Shown here piece after piece: positions 9,666-24,600 of a stretch of 64,000 bases of DNA (position 1 is its first letter; every line of letters begins with the position of its first letter). The stretch lies in assembly GCA_033032175.1 (NCBI GenBank), contig CM065320.1:4216001-4280000 (forward strand), read 5' to 3'. A program made the position numbers and the translations under genes. This DNA comes from Saturnia japonica. Lineage: Eukaryota; Arthropoda; Insecta; Lepidoptera; Saturniidae. Below the pieces are notes generated by a model that was given only the letters and a program-made list of their open reading frames with translations, was not told where the DNA came from and did no database searches.

Positions 9666-12600
9666 GTAAATAAGTATTTTGTTCTCCCTAAATCCACGGA
9701 TTTAGGACACGTCCTAGACGAGTAAAGCGCCAACTCCACGAGCCAGTGTATCGCCACGAGTCCGCCCTACTATCGTCAGGTGATCTTCACGAGACTTTTA
9801 TTTTTTCACTTGCGTATCGTCGCGACTTGTGACGGATCGCCGCGTTACTGAACTCGTTGCAAAGTTGCTTTATTGAAAAGAGCTAAATTCGGTATCAAGC
9901 AAGAGCGATATTGTTTTGCGGCGAGTGCGCTACGAGTAGGGCGCGTCTCGCAGCTGGCGGGCAGCGAGTCGTTGGCGTTTTCCTCGTCAATGTTACTCGT
10001 CGCATCTCCGTGATAGTATCGCCCTGTGGAGACACGTTCATAGAGTTGTTATAGAATAAAGTAGCAGAATGATAATATCGCCGCGATAAACTCATTCGTA
10101 GAGGTGGCGCGCCTTAGTGTAACCATCATCAGTTCTTACCACTGTTACTTGACTATACAAAGAATTTGAAATAATATAATAATTTATCAGATTATTTGTA
10201 GAGGTTTGATTTATTTAAAAATGTGCTTACCCATACGGCGATGAAAATTACAACTTCTAATTTTTGAATAAATTTCTTAAAAACACTGTTTAATAAAAGC
10301 ATGCACAACAATTTAAAGCAAAAAAAAAAATCCACCAATGAAATATAAATAGTTAAAGAAATCTGAACCTGTCAATGATAAAGTCGTGATATGCCTACTA
10401 ATGTTTATATTGTAACTAGCAAGCAACCCGCTCCAGCTTCGAACGGGCACAATTTACAAAGTAGTATATTTTATGTTTAAAAAAGCCTGATTCATAGTTT
10501 ATACCTTCATAACTGCCTCGTTAGCCTAGTGGTCGTAAACGCGACTGCTATGAGCGAGGTCCTGGGTTCGAATCCCAGGTTGAGCAAAGAGTTATTGGGG
10601 TTTTCCTGTGAAATTCTCAGTAGCAGCTCGGAGTTTGGTTTTGTGGCCAATTAATGGCAATAGGCTCGCCCCCTATTACATGAGACCTGAAGCATACCCG
10701 GTGAACACCTCTGCCTAAATCTTCGGGAATACAGGCGTGATGGTATGTTATGTAACTTCATAAATACGAATAGTGCGCTTACCTCGCGATGCGCATTAAT
10801 CACGCCATGGCGGTGCATCGTAGGAGTGCCGGCAAATTCACCGCGACCGATTTTGCTGAGAGGAATTTCATAGATCGCGTGTAATTTTGAATTCGTGATA
10901 TCTTCTTCGGTATTCATTTAAATAGAAAATTGTAAAGGACAAATTTAATCTACATTAAATGCCCAAGTTAACTAATAAATTTATCTGGATAAAGATTAAT
11001 ACTGAATTGGGGAAAATAGTTTCACAAATAACGTGATCTGTTTAACTATTATGTTGAAGATAAAACTGATTACTGTGAGTCAACCTTAGGAGATAGACAT
11101 GCCATCGCGGATTTTTCTTCTAATCTTTTTGAAGAACTACAATGCTTTGGATCATTATTTTGATGTATCTCATAGGGATTAAGATTTTTGACATTATTTT
11201 TTTAACGACTTGATTAAAAAAAAATTGAATTTTCTCTACTATACAAAAACTTGATTGGAATATATTTGTATAATAACCCTTCCGTAAAAAAAGTTCTAAA
11301 AGGTAATAGACCGCATTAAGATCTGTTGCGTAGTTTAAAAGATCTAAGCGTACATGAGGACAGACAGCTTTTTTTTTAGATCTGACTACACTGTTAGCCT
11401 TAGGGGCCCTAAAGCCGTTGCGGCTTTTACAGCTTCACCGGACTTGGATACTAGGACAGACAGCAGGAAACGACTTCACTTTATACTATGAATAGATATA
11501 GAAGATATGTGTGTAATAAGTACAGATTTATTCGTTTTACAATAAAAAAATATTTGTACTTTTCGTACCTATTTTTAGTTACATAAAATATTTGGAAGCG
11601 AGAAAACTCCATATCTCTGAGGACTATGCACAAGTATATTTTACGTTACCTATTATTCTTTTATACAAAGAACTTCTTTTCATTCACCGTGAATAGCCGC
11701 GTTGGTACGAGAAACCCATTGAGTTTCATACAAACACAGGACCGAATCTATCTGCGGACAATTCAGCAGGTGCCCGCCGAATAACAGGGCAAGAAAATTG
11801 TAATTTCCCCTACAACCATTAGCAAGTTTCCTACCTATTGTATGGCTGGTCGGCTGTAGTTGAATGTAAGATTAATGTCCCTTCGTCAGTGCTGCCAACA
11901 TTAACGTGGCGATGACCTGTCAACGACGATATAAGAATAATATGTTGTCTTTTGTACACAAAAGTTGTTTGAACGCTACGATCATTATTAACTAATTGCC
12001 ATACTTTCGAAACTCATTCCACATTTTACTAAAAGCAAACTTTGTTTAGTCTTACTTTGAAAATGATTACATTCATCTCAAAAGCCTCCATGTTCGTTTT
12101 CTTGTTTTAATCAGTTTTATTACCTTCGTTGATTTGTAATTAAAATATTTCAAATACATTGAGCTGTTTGTCTTGTAAGTACTGAAATTGAATATGCAGT
12201 GGCTAATCTATCAATAGTATTAAAATAATCATATATTATGTCAACGGCAATTAGAGCCATTATTAGAATTTGGGAAAGGAGATTTTCAACCTCACTACAA
12301 ATTCAGTAAATTCTTCGTATTTGTCTAATAAAAAACTTTAAAACACATGAAAGATACTTTTATCTGTGGTTTTGGTGATAAGAAGACATAGTTTTCAGAA
12401 GATGTAAAAAGTACTCTGAAAATAATATCGGTTAAAATATAACAATTTTCTAATTTTAATATCTAAATCTAAAATCAAAATAAAAAATGTTTCATTCAAT
12501 TTAGGTCCAAAAAGGCATTTATGAATTAGTTAGAAAAATCTTCTTTTTCTTTCTTTATTCTTCTGGAACACAGAAATACGTTTGGGGAGCATCCTAGTCT

Positions 12601-15600
12601 TCTTCTTCGTATTTAATGGCAACATGTGTATAAACAGAATTTTGCCAATGTCACGTGGATAGGATTCATGAAAAATCAAACAGGATGATGGCGCTGCCTT
12701 GTTAGGACTGTCCAGTATTTTTTCTAGCTATTATTTATAATCACATCACTTCACAACCCAAACTACATCACGTAAAACGCTACAGATATAACATAATATA
12801 GGGTAAAATAACATAACTTTATTATTACATTAAAACCGCCATATAACAGATTAATATTAGCCACAAACTCCAACATGCCAGTCATTGAGAATACCCAGCA
12901 AAAAACTCGATCAGTTCAATCAACATTTTTTTTTGTTTTTCTGTCCTACGTTGAAACACAAATTGTTTTTTCTAATATTTATGACAGCTCTAATGTAAAC
13001 ATACCATGTTTAAGTAATGCGCCAGTAAAAGCTATGAGTAGAATAAAGCGTTATTTTAAAGGGTATCTTATTATATGCCATTATCATGTAATAAAAAAAA
13101 ATTACGATATTTTATTTAAAAAAATATGAAAAGCAAAGGTAACAAGACTATTCGAAACATTTTTCTAGCTTACTCTTTAAGAAAATAAGATACCTGGTAG
13201 AGAAATTTTATGAGGGAAATTTATAAAAGCGTTATGTTTTTTGTTAGTAAATATCAAATTTATGTATCATCTAGTAACTAATGCAAGACCTATTTTACTC
13301 TTTTGATTACTTCAAATATACGTACAGTTTTGTTTATTATATTTGCTGAAAGATGGCGTGTTTCCTATTTTTATTATTTTATATTTATTCCATGTCAATC
13401 GTACTTATGGAGTAAACTCCAGTCGTGCGTCGAAACTGACACAGACATACACATATTTTTCTTGTACACTTTTTGTATTATAAAATATTTAAGAGCACTT
13501 GAACTCCAAGTCGTCAGAAAACTCCGAGAAACGTGACCACGATAATAAAAACCTTGTAAACATTGTTTCAGAGTTGCTAAGACATTAGCATGCATAGGTT
13601 GTGGTTCAAGTGCATTATTACTATGGACACTAAGCTGACTCAAATAGCTTTCTTAATTTAAAACGTTTATTTTAAATAGTTAAATTATTTATTATTTAAA
13701 ATTCACTTTAAATTCTCACATTAAAGTTTACTGGTAACAGACTGCTGTGAAAAAGCAGATTTTACAGTTTTCAAATTTTGCTTGACGAGAGAGAATTTAA
13801 CATAAAATTTTCATCGAGAGTGATCTCTGTGAATTTTTAATACATATGCCGCGCAACACTGATTGCAAAAGAGAATGGATATCACAGCTACCAAATAATT
13901 AAAAGGTCATCTGTTTTATTTTATTTCGCCTTATTTGTGGTTTCGTCTTTGTTCGTTGGTACACAAATAAGGTAGTATATATATACTACTTCATTTATAG
14001 TACCTAAATCTAATATTGCGAATAACGTTTTTTTTTACTCCGTTCTACTATTGAGCACTGATCTTCTTGGTTATTTTGAAATTTGTTTTAGATATTTTAT
14101 TCGTTGTCCTTGTGTTGTACTAAGAAGTCGAACAGACTAAAGATGTGGTTTAGGTTGTGTGTTCTCTTTCGCTAGTTACTTCAGATTAGACGCTGCGTGA
14201 GGAACTTTATATGAATTTTAGATTACGAGGAAAATAAAGTAAATGGATAGAAAGACATCTACATTTTTTTTGTTCACAGAAACACGGATCCCGCATGAAA
14301 TGCTCGGCGTGCAAGATCGTTGCACATATGGCGTGCATCGACATACTGATGGATCGAGTGCTGTTTACGTGCAAGCCTACATTCCGCGACGTGGGTGTGC
14401 GACAGTATCGCGAACAGGCAATTACGCACCACCACTGGGTCCACCGGCGCTCTGAGAAGGGCAAGTGCAAGGCTTGCGGCAAGGTGAACACTCACATGAA
14501 CGTATTGTATTCCTGTTATCACTTCGCTAACCACAAACCCATCTTTGTAATCTGTTTCATTTCATAACCATGTATGTCCAATTAAATTTGTGTAGTTCGC
14601 TTTGCCTGTGTGACTTTTATGATTAGTAAGCATGTTGTGGACGTGTCTAAACAATAATCACCAATTATTTGAAATATTGTTTCTTTACTAAGCCTAACTA
14701 ATATTTTTGTCATCACTTTAGTTGTTATGGATAGGTAAGGACCTGGTAAACTGATTTTCTGGGATGATATGAAAACTCATTTCAAGTATATGAGATCTCA
14801 ATGAAAAAATAAAAATAGATGAGAGATATGTAGGTAATAAGTGAGCATTAAAAAAATTTATCATTGACGTGGTCTCTGCCTACCCCGTATGTATATCATT
14901 TATATAATCAATATGGTTGTGTAATTTCACTGTGCTTAGATAAGTTAAGATAGTATAGATATATATAAGATACGTGCGTGCACCACACTTTAAATAATAA
15001 AATATGTGTTTTTATCTTATTACTCAGTTAGATGTAAATGACTGAGTCTGTTTTACTAGTATCATTATTGTATTATATTTACGCATGTCAATGTCCATAG
15101 TATTCTATCACAGAATTAATCTTATCATTAGTGGACATATTTCATCATAGAATTAATCTCTGCATTAGTTTAACATCGGTAATGAACGCTCTAAAGTGGA
15201 TCAAAACCAACTCCGTTGATTAACCATTGTCGAGATCAGATCATTAATATGCAGAACGCGTACCGATCGAAACGTCACGCAATCAACATTTCTAGAAGTT
15301 ACTTGGACAGACAAAGCCATTACATTAAAAGTCCTTTTGCTCCGGCCACTTAATTGAGTCTTTAATAATTAAATATCCGTAAGTATCTACGTATAGGTCG
15401 GGTAACTTATAATGGGAAAAGTTTTCCAAGAACATACTTAATTCAATTTCCATTACAATCACATACCTACTAAAATATTTGTGATCAAATCCCAAAGGCA
15501 TTATCAGTTTTACTATTATTTATTTTTATTTCCTTTCTATAAAATTTCATGTAAATCAGTTTTCAATGAATATAAGTTTTTTTAACGCTTTTTATACTTA

Positions 15601-18600
15601 TTATCAACGATTCTTATAGCCTGTCAATTATACAATGACTTATACTTCCTATGTACATCATTTTATCAGAAACGGTTGAGAATTAATTAGATATATATTT
15701 TTAAGATTAATAAAGTATTATTAATAATTCTTTCTGACAATTATTTATGGATTGACTTATACTTCCCAAGTACAAAATTTCATCAAAATCGGTTAAACTA
15801 TTTTTGAGTTAATCTGGACATACACAGGCACAGATAGACGGAGCATGCATTTTTAAGAACATGTTCGTAATCAGTATGCTATATGTTTATAGGATGTGTA
15901 TCAGAGTATTTGGAAAAAAAAGTTACATGCACAAATAGAACCACAGATTTGGAAAAACTGTCGAAAAACAGTTTAACGATAAAAATTTCAATAAAAAAAA
16001 ATCAAAACTCTAGTACCTACTTTCATTATTTTAATAAATTAAATCTTAAAGTAGTTATTAGTTAGTTATTAGTTAATTTGGTGTATTTCCTAGTATTCAT
16101 ATTTCATGTAACGACATTATAATAACTTTTTATTTTATTATAAATATATACTGGTACTTACATGATTTTTTTCCCAATTTCTCGATAGATATCCTATAGA
16201 AATGATACTCCTGTCCTCAGAAAATCACGAATTCGTAAAAATAGTAAAAAAGATTACGTAACTGTATGTCCAGATTTCACTCAAAACGGCTTGACAGATT
16301 CTTATACAATTCTGTACTCGTGAAGCTTATGTCATTAGTTAATTGATAGGCTTTATGAATTTTCAATAATACTTTTAGAAATTATGAAATATGAGTAAAA
16401 ATATTATTAAGATATGAAGAAATTATTGCATAATAAACACGTGAGGGGTTGCGTGTATTGCTGGTATTAACGAAATATATGCTTTTGAGCGATTCCTATT
16501 TGGATGAAAGTATGCAATAATGTAAGATACGTTTGTAAAAAAACGTTGAAATTATTACCCATTAATAAACATTATTAATCATAAAATACAAATTGGCATG
16601 AATAATGTAAGTACAGAAGTAGAACGCAGCTTCACTCGTTTTACGTATCTATGAGAAATCATTATTTTTCAAAATGCTTGCTGCAAATCTTTGAATATTT
16701 TTTATAATTATATATATATAATAAATTAATAAACATATAATACTTAATAATATATAATAATGAATAAATTTATGATAATAGCCGAATATTTTGAGGAAAT
16801 ATAAAAAATGATAAACATTAAAAACTTTTTTGTAGGAATACGCACAAACTCCTTTCGATAGGCTGTTATCGACTTAAGTAAATCTCTTTTAAATTTATAT
16901 TAAATATCGCAAATATTCATGTTTGATAACATTTTATTTTGTATTCGTATAGTTTCGGAGAAATAATGTGATTAAATACGATATTTTCACAATTTTTTTA
17001 TGAATAGAATTTTTATGAACTTTCTAAAACAATTTAGTTTGTGAGCAAAACATTTTAATCGGCCTTATATGTGAAATGGATATTTTGTAGATTTTCTTTT
17101 TGGATGAGTTTCAACAAGGCAAACACTAAATTATATTGTAAAACCTCATATTTTACGAAAATAAGCGATATTTATTTTCGTCACGATTGACAACGGGCTC
17201 TGCGGTACCTTGGCTTTTAGAGACATGTCATGTGTCCCTATCTCGCTCTGACATATGCCTTACTAAGCCAATCTATATTATACTACATCTATGAGACTAC
17301 GAATCTTTTGGCATGTTTATTATAAATAGCTGTAGGCTGCATTGACCACCGTAAATTAGATATATTGTACGTATATTTGCTGTTACATAACATTAAAAAC
17401 GATATAAGGTATATTGGATAAAAACATAAATGGGCACACACTTTGGAGATGTTAGATAAAGTTTTTGTTTTCGAAAAAATAAATTTTACTTTTTGTTTAT
17501 TCTGATCAAAGGCCATATAAAAAGACAACGTTACATCTGTGCGAGTGAAGGCAAACAGAATGGAAGCTTACGACGATAAAACTCATCTACGTGTTTTGTG
17601 GCAAAAATTCCTTGTGGAAAATTTATCAGGGACACAAACAAATTACGGATTTATCTTTGTATACGTGTGTTGGCTTATTTCTATTCTATATTAGACACGA
17701 TAAAACATAAATATGATAAAGTATATCGTACCGTCTTGTTTTTTAAATAAAAATTAACCGCAAGTGACAAGTAAAAGTTCAAAAAAGTTGTAAAAAGTTA
17801 ATGGGAAAAGTGGGCTTCGGAAAGGAATATTTTGTATGGAACGGATATTTCTTATCCTGAGTTACCGATACCATGAAATTTCATGGAAACAAAAAAAAAT
17901 TGAGAACGTAATCAAGTTTTGCGTTATTCCTAATAATCTTAAATACTATAATAATTATGATATTACATTTATGTATGACCATTATTAATTAGTACATATG
18001 TATATATACATAATGGTTCTCGGAAAAAGCGCACAGGAAATAAGCGCACAGAAAAAAAAGCACAATATTATATGAGCCCACAAAAAATATTCGCAAGTGG
18101 GTAAATTGCACACAGGTACATGTATAAAATAAATATATTTATAATAAACATTTTATTTAAAATACAAACAAATCTAACAACATATTTTAATGAACTGGCT
18201 GGCTGATGCTAAGTAGGCCATTCATTTTAGAGCCTTTTTTAAAATATTGATGTTATCTATCTAGGTCTCTTATATGAATTTTCAAGGGACAATTATTTGT
18301 TTCTGGCACTCACCGGCCACTACCGCAGCCCGCTCACTCCGTTCGCTCGGCTAGTGCATTGTAATCACAGTTCAAACCTAACTTAACCAATTTTAAAGGT
18401 TAATAAAAAACATTGCATTTTTTCCTATTTCTGCATAGATGTGAAGTTTTTTCCGTATGCGATTTAATCCATGCGCGAAATTTCCCACGTGCAGATATTT
18501 CTTCTGAGCTCATGTAACATTTTTCTGTGCATTTATTTCATGTGCGCTTTTATTCCGGACACGATTCATAATAATATGCCAGCGGCAGTAAAGTGTGAAT

Positions 18601-21600
18601 AAAATAGTTGATTGTCCCAAATACTACCAATAACCCTTAGTAAATAATTTATAACCCTTATTTCGATTTATGATGAACAAACAGAATATTATATGTGTTT
18701 TATACGAAAAAAGCTCATTTCCTGCTAAAAATACACTTGAGTAAATAAATTATGTAATCAGTCACTCGGGAAAATTATCATGAGTTAGTGTAATAACTAA
18801 TAATGTTATTGTTACGTTGTAAGTACTTTATACGTTTGTAGGCTCGATCGTAGCTTTGTACGGATCATTGTTTTAGTGTCTTTTTTGAAACCAATACATA
18901 CGCTAAGCTAGGATATATGATAGTAATACGAGTCACTTAGAATTGTAAAACACAATCAAGTATTTATTAATATGTACTGTATTTTTTGTATACGTCTTAT
19001 GAGCGTATGACACATAAAATGACCTTTATATGAGACGTGAAGATATATTTCAGTATGTTATCGACAGTGACCATACCTTGCAACAGATTTGAGAAAAAGG
19101 CAGGAGACTTCGGAACAACAACTGAGGGACTGCATTTAGTCAACCCTGGTGGCAACACGGTAGATTCTATAGTGTAAAAATAACGTTAGTGTGCGCACTG
19201 GGTTGCCAGGATAATGACAATAAGTTCCGCTGTTTTTTATTAAACAGATATACCACTCCAGTAGTTTAGTTATTAATCCATTCATCAACCAGAATTGATT
19301 TTGTATTTGAAATCAAGGACACATTAAACTAACTAAACTTATAGCCGCCATTGATACTTTCATAATCAATGAATATTTCTTGGTTCTGCCTATGATTTTT
19401 CTTTTAACTATCTGTACCTATAACTACATTTTTGGAACAATGTTGGATGTATGATTTTTCACTGGGGTACTAAGTTGTCCAGAGTTTTCTATAATTTTGG
19501 CTTTAGAACCATATCGCTATGTCGTTAGTAAATCGTTGTCAAACAAATGTACTTTTACGCAATAAAATTCCTGCATTCCTTCTTTTCGGTTTCACGGTAG
19601 CAACTACAGGTTGTATGTAAAGAGACCTACCGACGCCCAAAACATACGTTTTAATACCTTAACTTGAGGAAAAATAATTCATTGTAACCTAGCAACATTA
19701 TAAAAATGTTGTGATCAATAACAAATAACACGGAAAACAATATCAAAATATTCTTTGTTATCAATGAAACGATTTCCTTCTTTTTATATTTTGGGAACAA
19801 TTTTTACCGCGTATACATAAATGGAATATTACAAAAACATTACATATAACATACCGTCACGCCTGTATCCCCAAAGGATCAGCAGTGGTGTAGATACTAA
19901 AATAAAATAAAATTTACATGTAATATGTTGGGTAAATTATGTTATAATATATGGAGTGCTAACAATGAAAGAATATTTTTTTTCAAATTTACTCGTGTTA
20001 ATATTTTCTGTTGAATTTTATTGTTGGTGACTTGCGTGTTCCGATCTTTTAATTTGCTTTTTTTTAAATTTAAGTTAATATGCGTATTGATAATAAGATA
20101 TCTGTAATGAAGTATGGTTAGTCGGTGGAAGTAAAACGCAAATAGCTGTCAACTGAAAATGATTTGCATTTACCTCGAATATGGCTTGCATGTGACACGA
20201 ATAGCCACGAATAGCGGTCGTGTGGGTTCACGCGAAATTAAAACTTCATTTTTAATGACGTGTGATCATATCTCGTAGGGCATGTTTGAAATCCAGGCTT
20301 TAGATTTAAAATTTAAATAAAGTGTTGAGTTTTGCAACATATTTCACTTAATGAAACAATTTACTAAGTTAATAGGTACAGTAATACTGGCGACATGAAT
20401 TGAATGAATGATGACACACAATTAAAAACAAAAATCGTTCACTTATATTGTATTCTGTACATATAAAATGCTTTGTCCTGAATGACTGACTGACGGATCA
20501 ACGCACAGCCTAAACCGCTGATCGTAGAGACCTGAAACTTGGAGGGTGTGTTCTTTGTATGACGTAGGCATCTGATAAGAAAGGATTTTCCGAAATTTTA
20601 CCCATAAGGGGGTGAAAAGAGGGGAGGGGAGGCAAAGTTTGTATGGGACAACGTGATTCCTTGGTTCAATCTACTTCAAATTTTACATAAACCATTTTTA
20701 ACAGAATTGATGGAAGATGTGTTTCGTATTTTATTGAAATTCATCCCCTAACAGGGTTAAAAAGGGGTAGAAAGTTATTTTGGCGGTGATTCGCTTCGAA
20801 GTTGATATCAATACTTCTTAGTGCTTTTGATTTAAATTACATTTTATTTTGACGCATGTTTGAAAACTCTATCCGATTTTATTCAAAAAATGTTGAACTT
20901 GTAGCGACATGGATATAGCGACATCTATCTCGCCACATACGACGCATCCTACATCGCGATATTAAAATTAACCCAACAATTGGAATGTGTACAAGAACCC
21001 GACAACAACCGTTGGGCAGCTGCTCGCCAGATATAACGCCCGTCTGGTCGGTGGGTCTTCACTTTTCAACGGTTACCCCAATAACTCACTTATGCACATA
21101 AGCAAATACTCTTTAAAATTAGAATGTCTGGAAAGTCACCGTACTATATCAGTACCTCATTTGAAGGTTTCTAAGCTTAAAGAGGCTATGCACTTTTAGG
21201 ACACGTCCTCATAGGGACGTAGAGTTCGAAATTTGAAATGGTAATGATCAGAACATTTTGGTTATAAATTATACGAATCATTCCATATGAAAAAAAACAT
21301 GTAAAATCTATACTAATAATATAATAAAGTGGAAAAGTTTTTTGTTTGTTTAAACACGTTTATCTCTGGAACTACCTGCGGATTCGAAGAATTCTTTTTT
21401 TATATGATAGCCAGACTCACGAAGAATAGTATAGGTTATATAACATTAGACGACAGTTTCTAGCTAGCCTTAAATATTAATTTTCGTTACGTAAGTTGGA
21501 AGCCGAAGTTCTCGCGTACTGCTTTAGGCGCATGCGCTGGCTTAATGGTTAAAGATACGACAATACAATGTTCTACAAAAATATTGGCCATTGGTATATA

Positions 21601-24600
21601 TAAAAAAGTCAGCGATAGCATATATCTATCTCTTATACATGAACCACAATAAAGTAATAAATAGTAATTCATTTAAGAGCATTAATTTTTAAGCATGGCA
21701 TATTAATCCTTACGAACAAAAGTTACTTCATCATAAAGACAATTTATAATGAAGGTAAACCTCGTCAATGTGACCATCTGGCCGCCCGATAAAAATATTG
21801 TCTTTATTTGAGTATTTATTATAAATCATCAATCAGCGATTTCTTCTAAATTATATGCGGGTGAATCCGCGGGGCACAGCTAGTACAAATATAGAATTTC
21901 AGCCTCCCGTACTTCAGATGTACTTTATAGTTTTCAGGAGCTTTTCATGAATAATTGCATAACCCCTCAGTTCCCTTTGATTGTGAATTCGCCAATTTCT
22001 GTTATGTATCGGAGCCAAAATGTTAAAACAAACATAATTAAACTCTTGTATTAAATATTTAAAACATTAACGACAACATCAAAACCCCAATTACCTTTAA
22101 ATCATACAAATTTAATGGGTATCAAGAGGTTGATATCTTTTCGTTGAGGTTCATTAAGTATGTAACATCGCAAAAACCCTCGGTGCGTAGAAAAAGCTTT
22201 TAAAATGTATATATAGCTACAGTGAGTTAAATTTAAAAAATCGAGTTACTGAGATAGACGTAGGTAGCTCGCGAGAAAAATTAACATGCACCCCTTTGGG
22301 ATACATATTTTACATTTTAAAAGGTAAATGTTTGTATTTTCAGTCATAATTGTAAAGTTAATTTAACATACAGGGTTTCATGTATTTTATGTCTTCTTAA
22401 CTACAGTTTTTATAGGAATTACTTTTGTGTGTAAACTTGAAATATTTGTTCTTGTAACTGGTTGGAAGTTATTATACTTCTTTTTTTATATAATTATAAT
22501 ACTTTGTTCAGGCTATTAAATTATAACTAGCTGACCTGTGCGAATATTTCGCACATTCTTCTTCTTGTTTTGGCGCCGCAGACGCACTGCCTTCGCCAAG
22601 CAACCGCTTAAGCCTTCCTAGTACTTTCTAATCTTCAAAGTGTGGTCTAACAAGCTGGTGGTTCCCTTGTTATAGCTATCTAGGAAGTTTTTGGCACCTC
22701 AAAATGCATGTTTCCATTTTACATATATAATTAACATCACGTATGCACAGTAACCAAACTATATCATGCCAAGTGCCACCAAATATTACATAATATAAGG
22801 TCAAAAAACATAAGTTACTGAATTAAAATATAAACCGCAATATTGCACATATTGCATATTTCACACATTATAGAATGTAAACAATGTAACAGCAGTCAGG
22901 TTAGCTATAAAGATTGTTAATAGATGGCGTCCTCTATAACTTAGTTCAATATATCTTAATTAGGAATTCCATCAATAGATAATTTTAAACTATATTTCCT
23001 CAACAGCAGAGTATATGAGCTTTAAAACGGTGTTTAAATCATTAATTTTGATAGAGAATTAAAGGAGTTATGGCATTGCCATAAAGCACCTTTGAGTAAT
23101 AGTATATAGAGATTCATTCAAAGACTTGTAAATTTTACAATTTACTTTAATAATGAAGAAGAAAGCATGACGCTTCTTTCGAGTAAGTAGATTCTCGATT
23201 ACGTGTGGGTGGAAGCCTCATGACGATAGTAATCCTATGGAGGAACGGCGAATGTAAAATCAGTTGACCCCTATGGACAACCTCTAGAGCGCAACCAATA
23301 AAATATCTATATAAGTCACCTTTTGTGGGTACTTTCAACAGTGAATTTTGTGGTTAGACAATGTTCCATTCAATATTTTTAAAGTGTACAAATTTCGACA
23401 GACCTTTTAAAATTAATTCGAAGTTTAAAAGTACCTAATTTAACATGCAAATTCCGTGTTTATAATTCAACCGTTTTGACCTAAGAAAAAAAATGAATGC
23501 GTTATTCATTCAGTAAGAACTTGCCTTCTATAGAATATTAATATTTAAGCTCTATTGGCGTTCGTTAGCCCATTGATGTCATAGTTACGGCTAGTAGCAA
23601 TTAATTTTTATTTTATTTATATCTGACACACTTTATAATCTCACAATTATAGCATTTTTTTAGGTATTTATTATTTACTATTTTATAGCAATAATTAATC
23701 TGGATAATATACCTATTTCTTATTGGTCTGTATGCTTGATTTTGAGTACATTCTGACCTGCTGTGATAAGATTAAGTGATGATATAGCCGAAAATGCTAA
23801 CACGATAAACTTAAAAAGGTTGACTCTTAAAGGTGGCTACCTGAACTCACTGATAGGAGCTTGGTGCCAGATTTTTAACTTGAGGATAGGATTTATGCAG
23901 ATGAGTTCTAGATAATGCCTTACCACCATATTATGGCTTTAATATGATATCTTATGTAACTAAAAAATTGGTTCTATTCTAATAATCGAATTCACGTTGA
24001 TTGACGAAGTATTTCAGTATGTCTATCATTGAACCATCACCCTTTAAAATACATAGATAAATAAACACTATACAATACAATTATTATCTGAACCTTCAAG
24101 TATATATATTTTAGACTAAGTTCTAGCCACAGTATATATAAAATGTTTAAAACGTTTGAATAATAAAATGAATTAAATTACGTTAATTCTCAGGATAACT
24201 TTTGTCGTGTTATGTGGATAACTTACCTAAATAGTATGAGTTGCATACTTTGCTATATTGTTTTTTTCCTGTTAACGGGATATATTGATAAATTTGTGCA
24301 CGTCTTACAACAAAATTAATGTAGGTAGACACAACGTGTCACACACGCGTGAGGCATGTTTCCGAAAATATTGACGGTGAATTCTCTTCACTAAATTGGA
24401 ACCGCTTCCCTAAGAGGTTACTTTAGACTTAAAGTAATATATTTTAGACTTACATCATCCATTTTAGATAAAATTTCCTATAATGCAAAATATTACTTAA
24501 GACACACAAGCACAACCTAAGACACTTAAAAACAATTGCACTATATACAGAACGGTCATTAGCAGCTCCGCGCTATAAAAACATCGCATCCCGTGCCACA

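Larger units (their letters stand above)
10416..11005 (-). mobile_element. Helitron-like element (family G), split by a SINE
   Basis: On the minus strand the 3' end reads GGGTTGCTTGCTAGT with CTAG at 10416-10419, preceded by a GC-rich stem (GCCCG...CGGGT type). The other end (TTATCCAGATAAATTTATTA on the minus strand) and much of the interior match 49895-50161 on the + strand. A SINE at 10513-10755 interrupts it. A coding-looking stretch lies at 10764-10917 (minus). Confidence 0.6.

Noticed and set aside
9702..9715. Palindrome AGGACACGTCCT shared with 21198-21209
   Set aside because: A 15-bp shared word (TTTAGGACACGTCCT) with no extended similarity around it; not enough to call a regulatory site.
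10515..10587. tRNA gene
   Set aside because: The A and B boxes are tRNA-like, but the sequence continues into a SINE body with a target duplication and has a second copy at 52.2-52.5 kb.
14207..14534. Minus-strand open frames of 86-94 codons over exon 2
   Set aside because: Shadows of a real, highly conserved C1-encoding exon on the plus strand.
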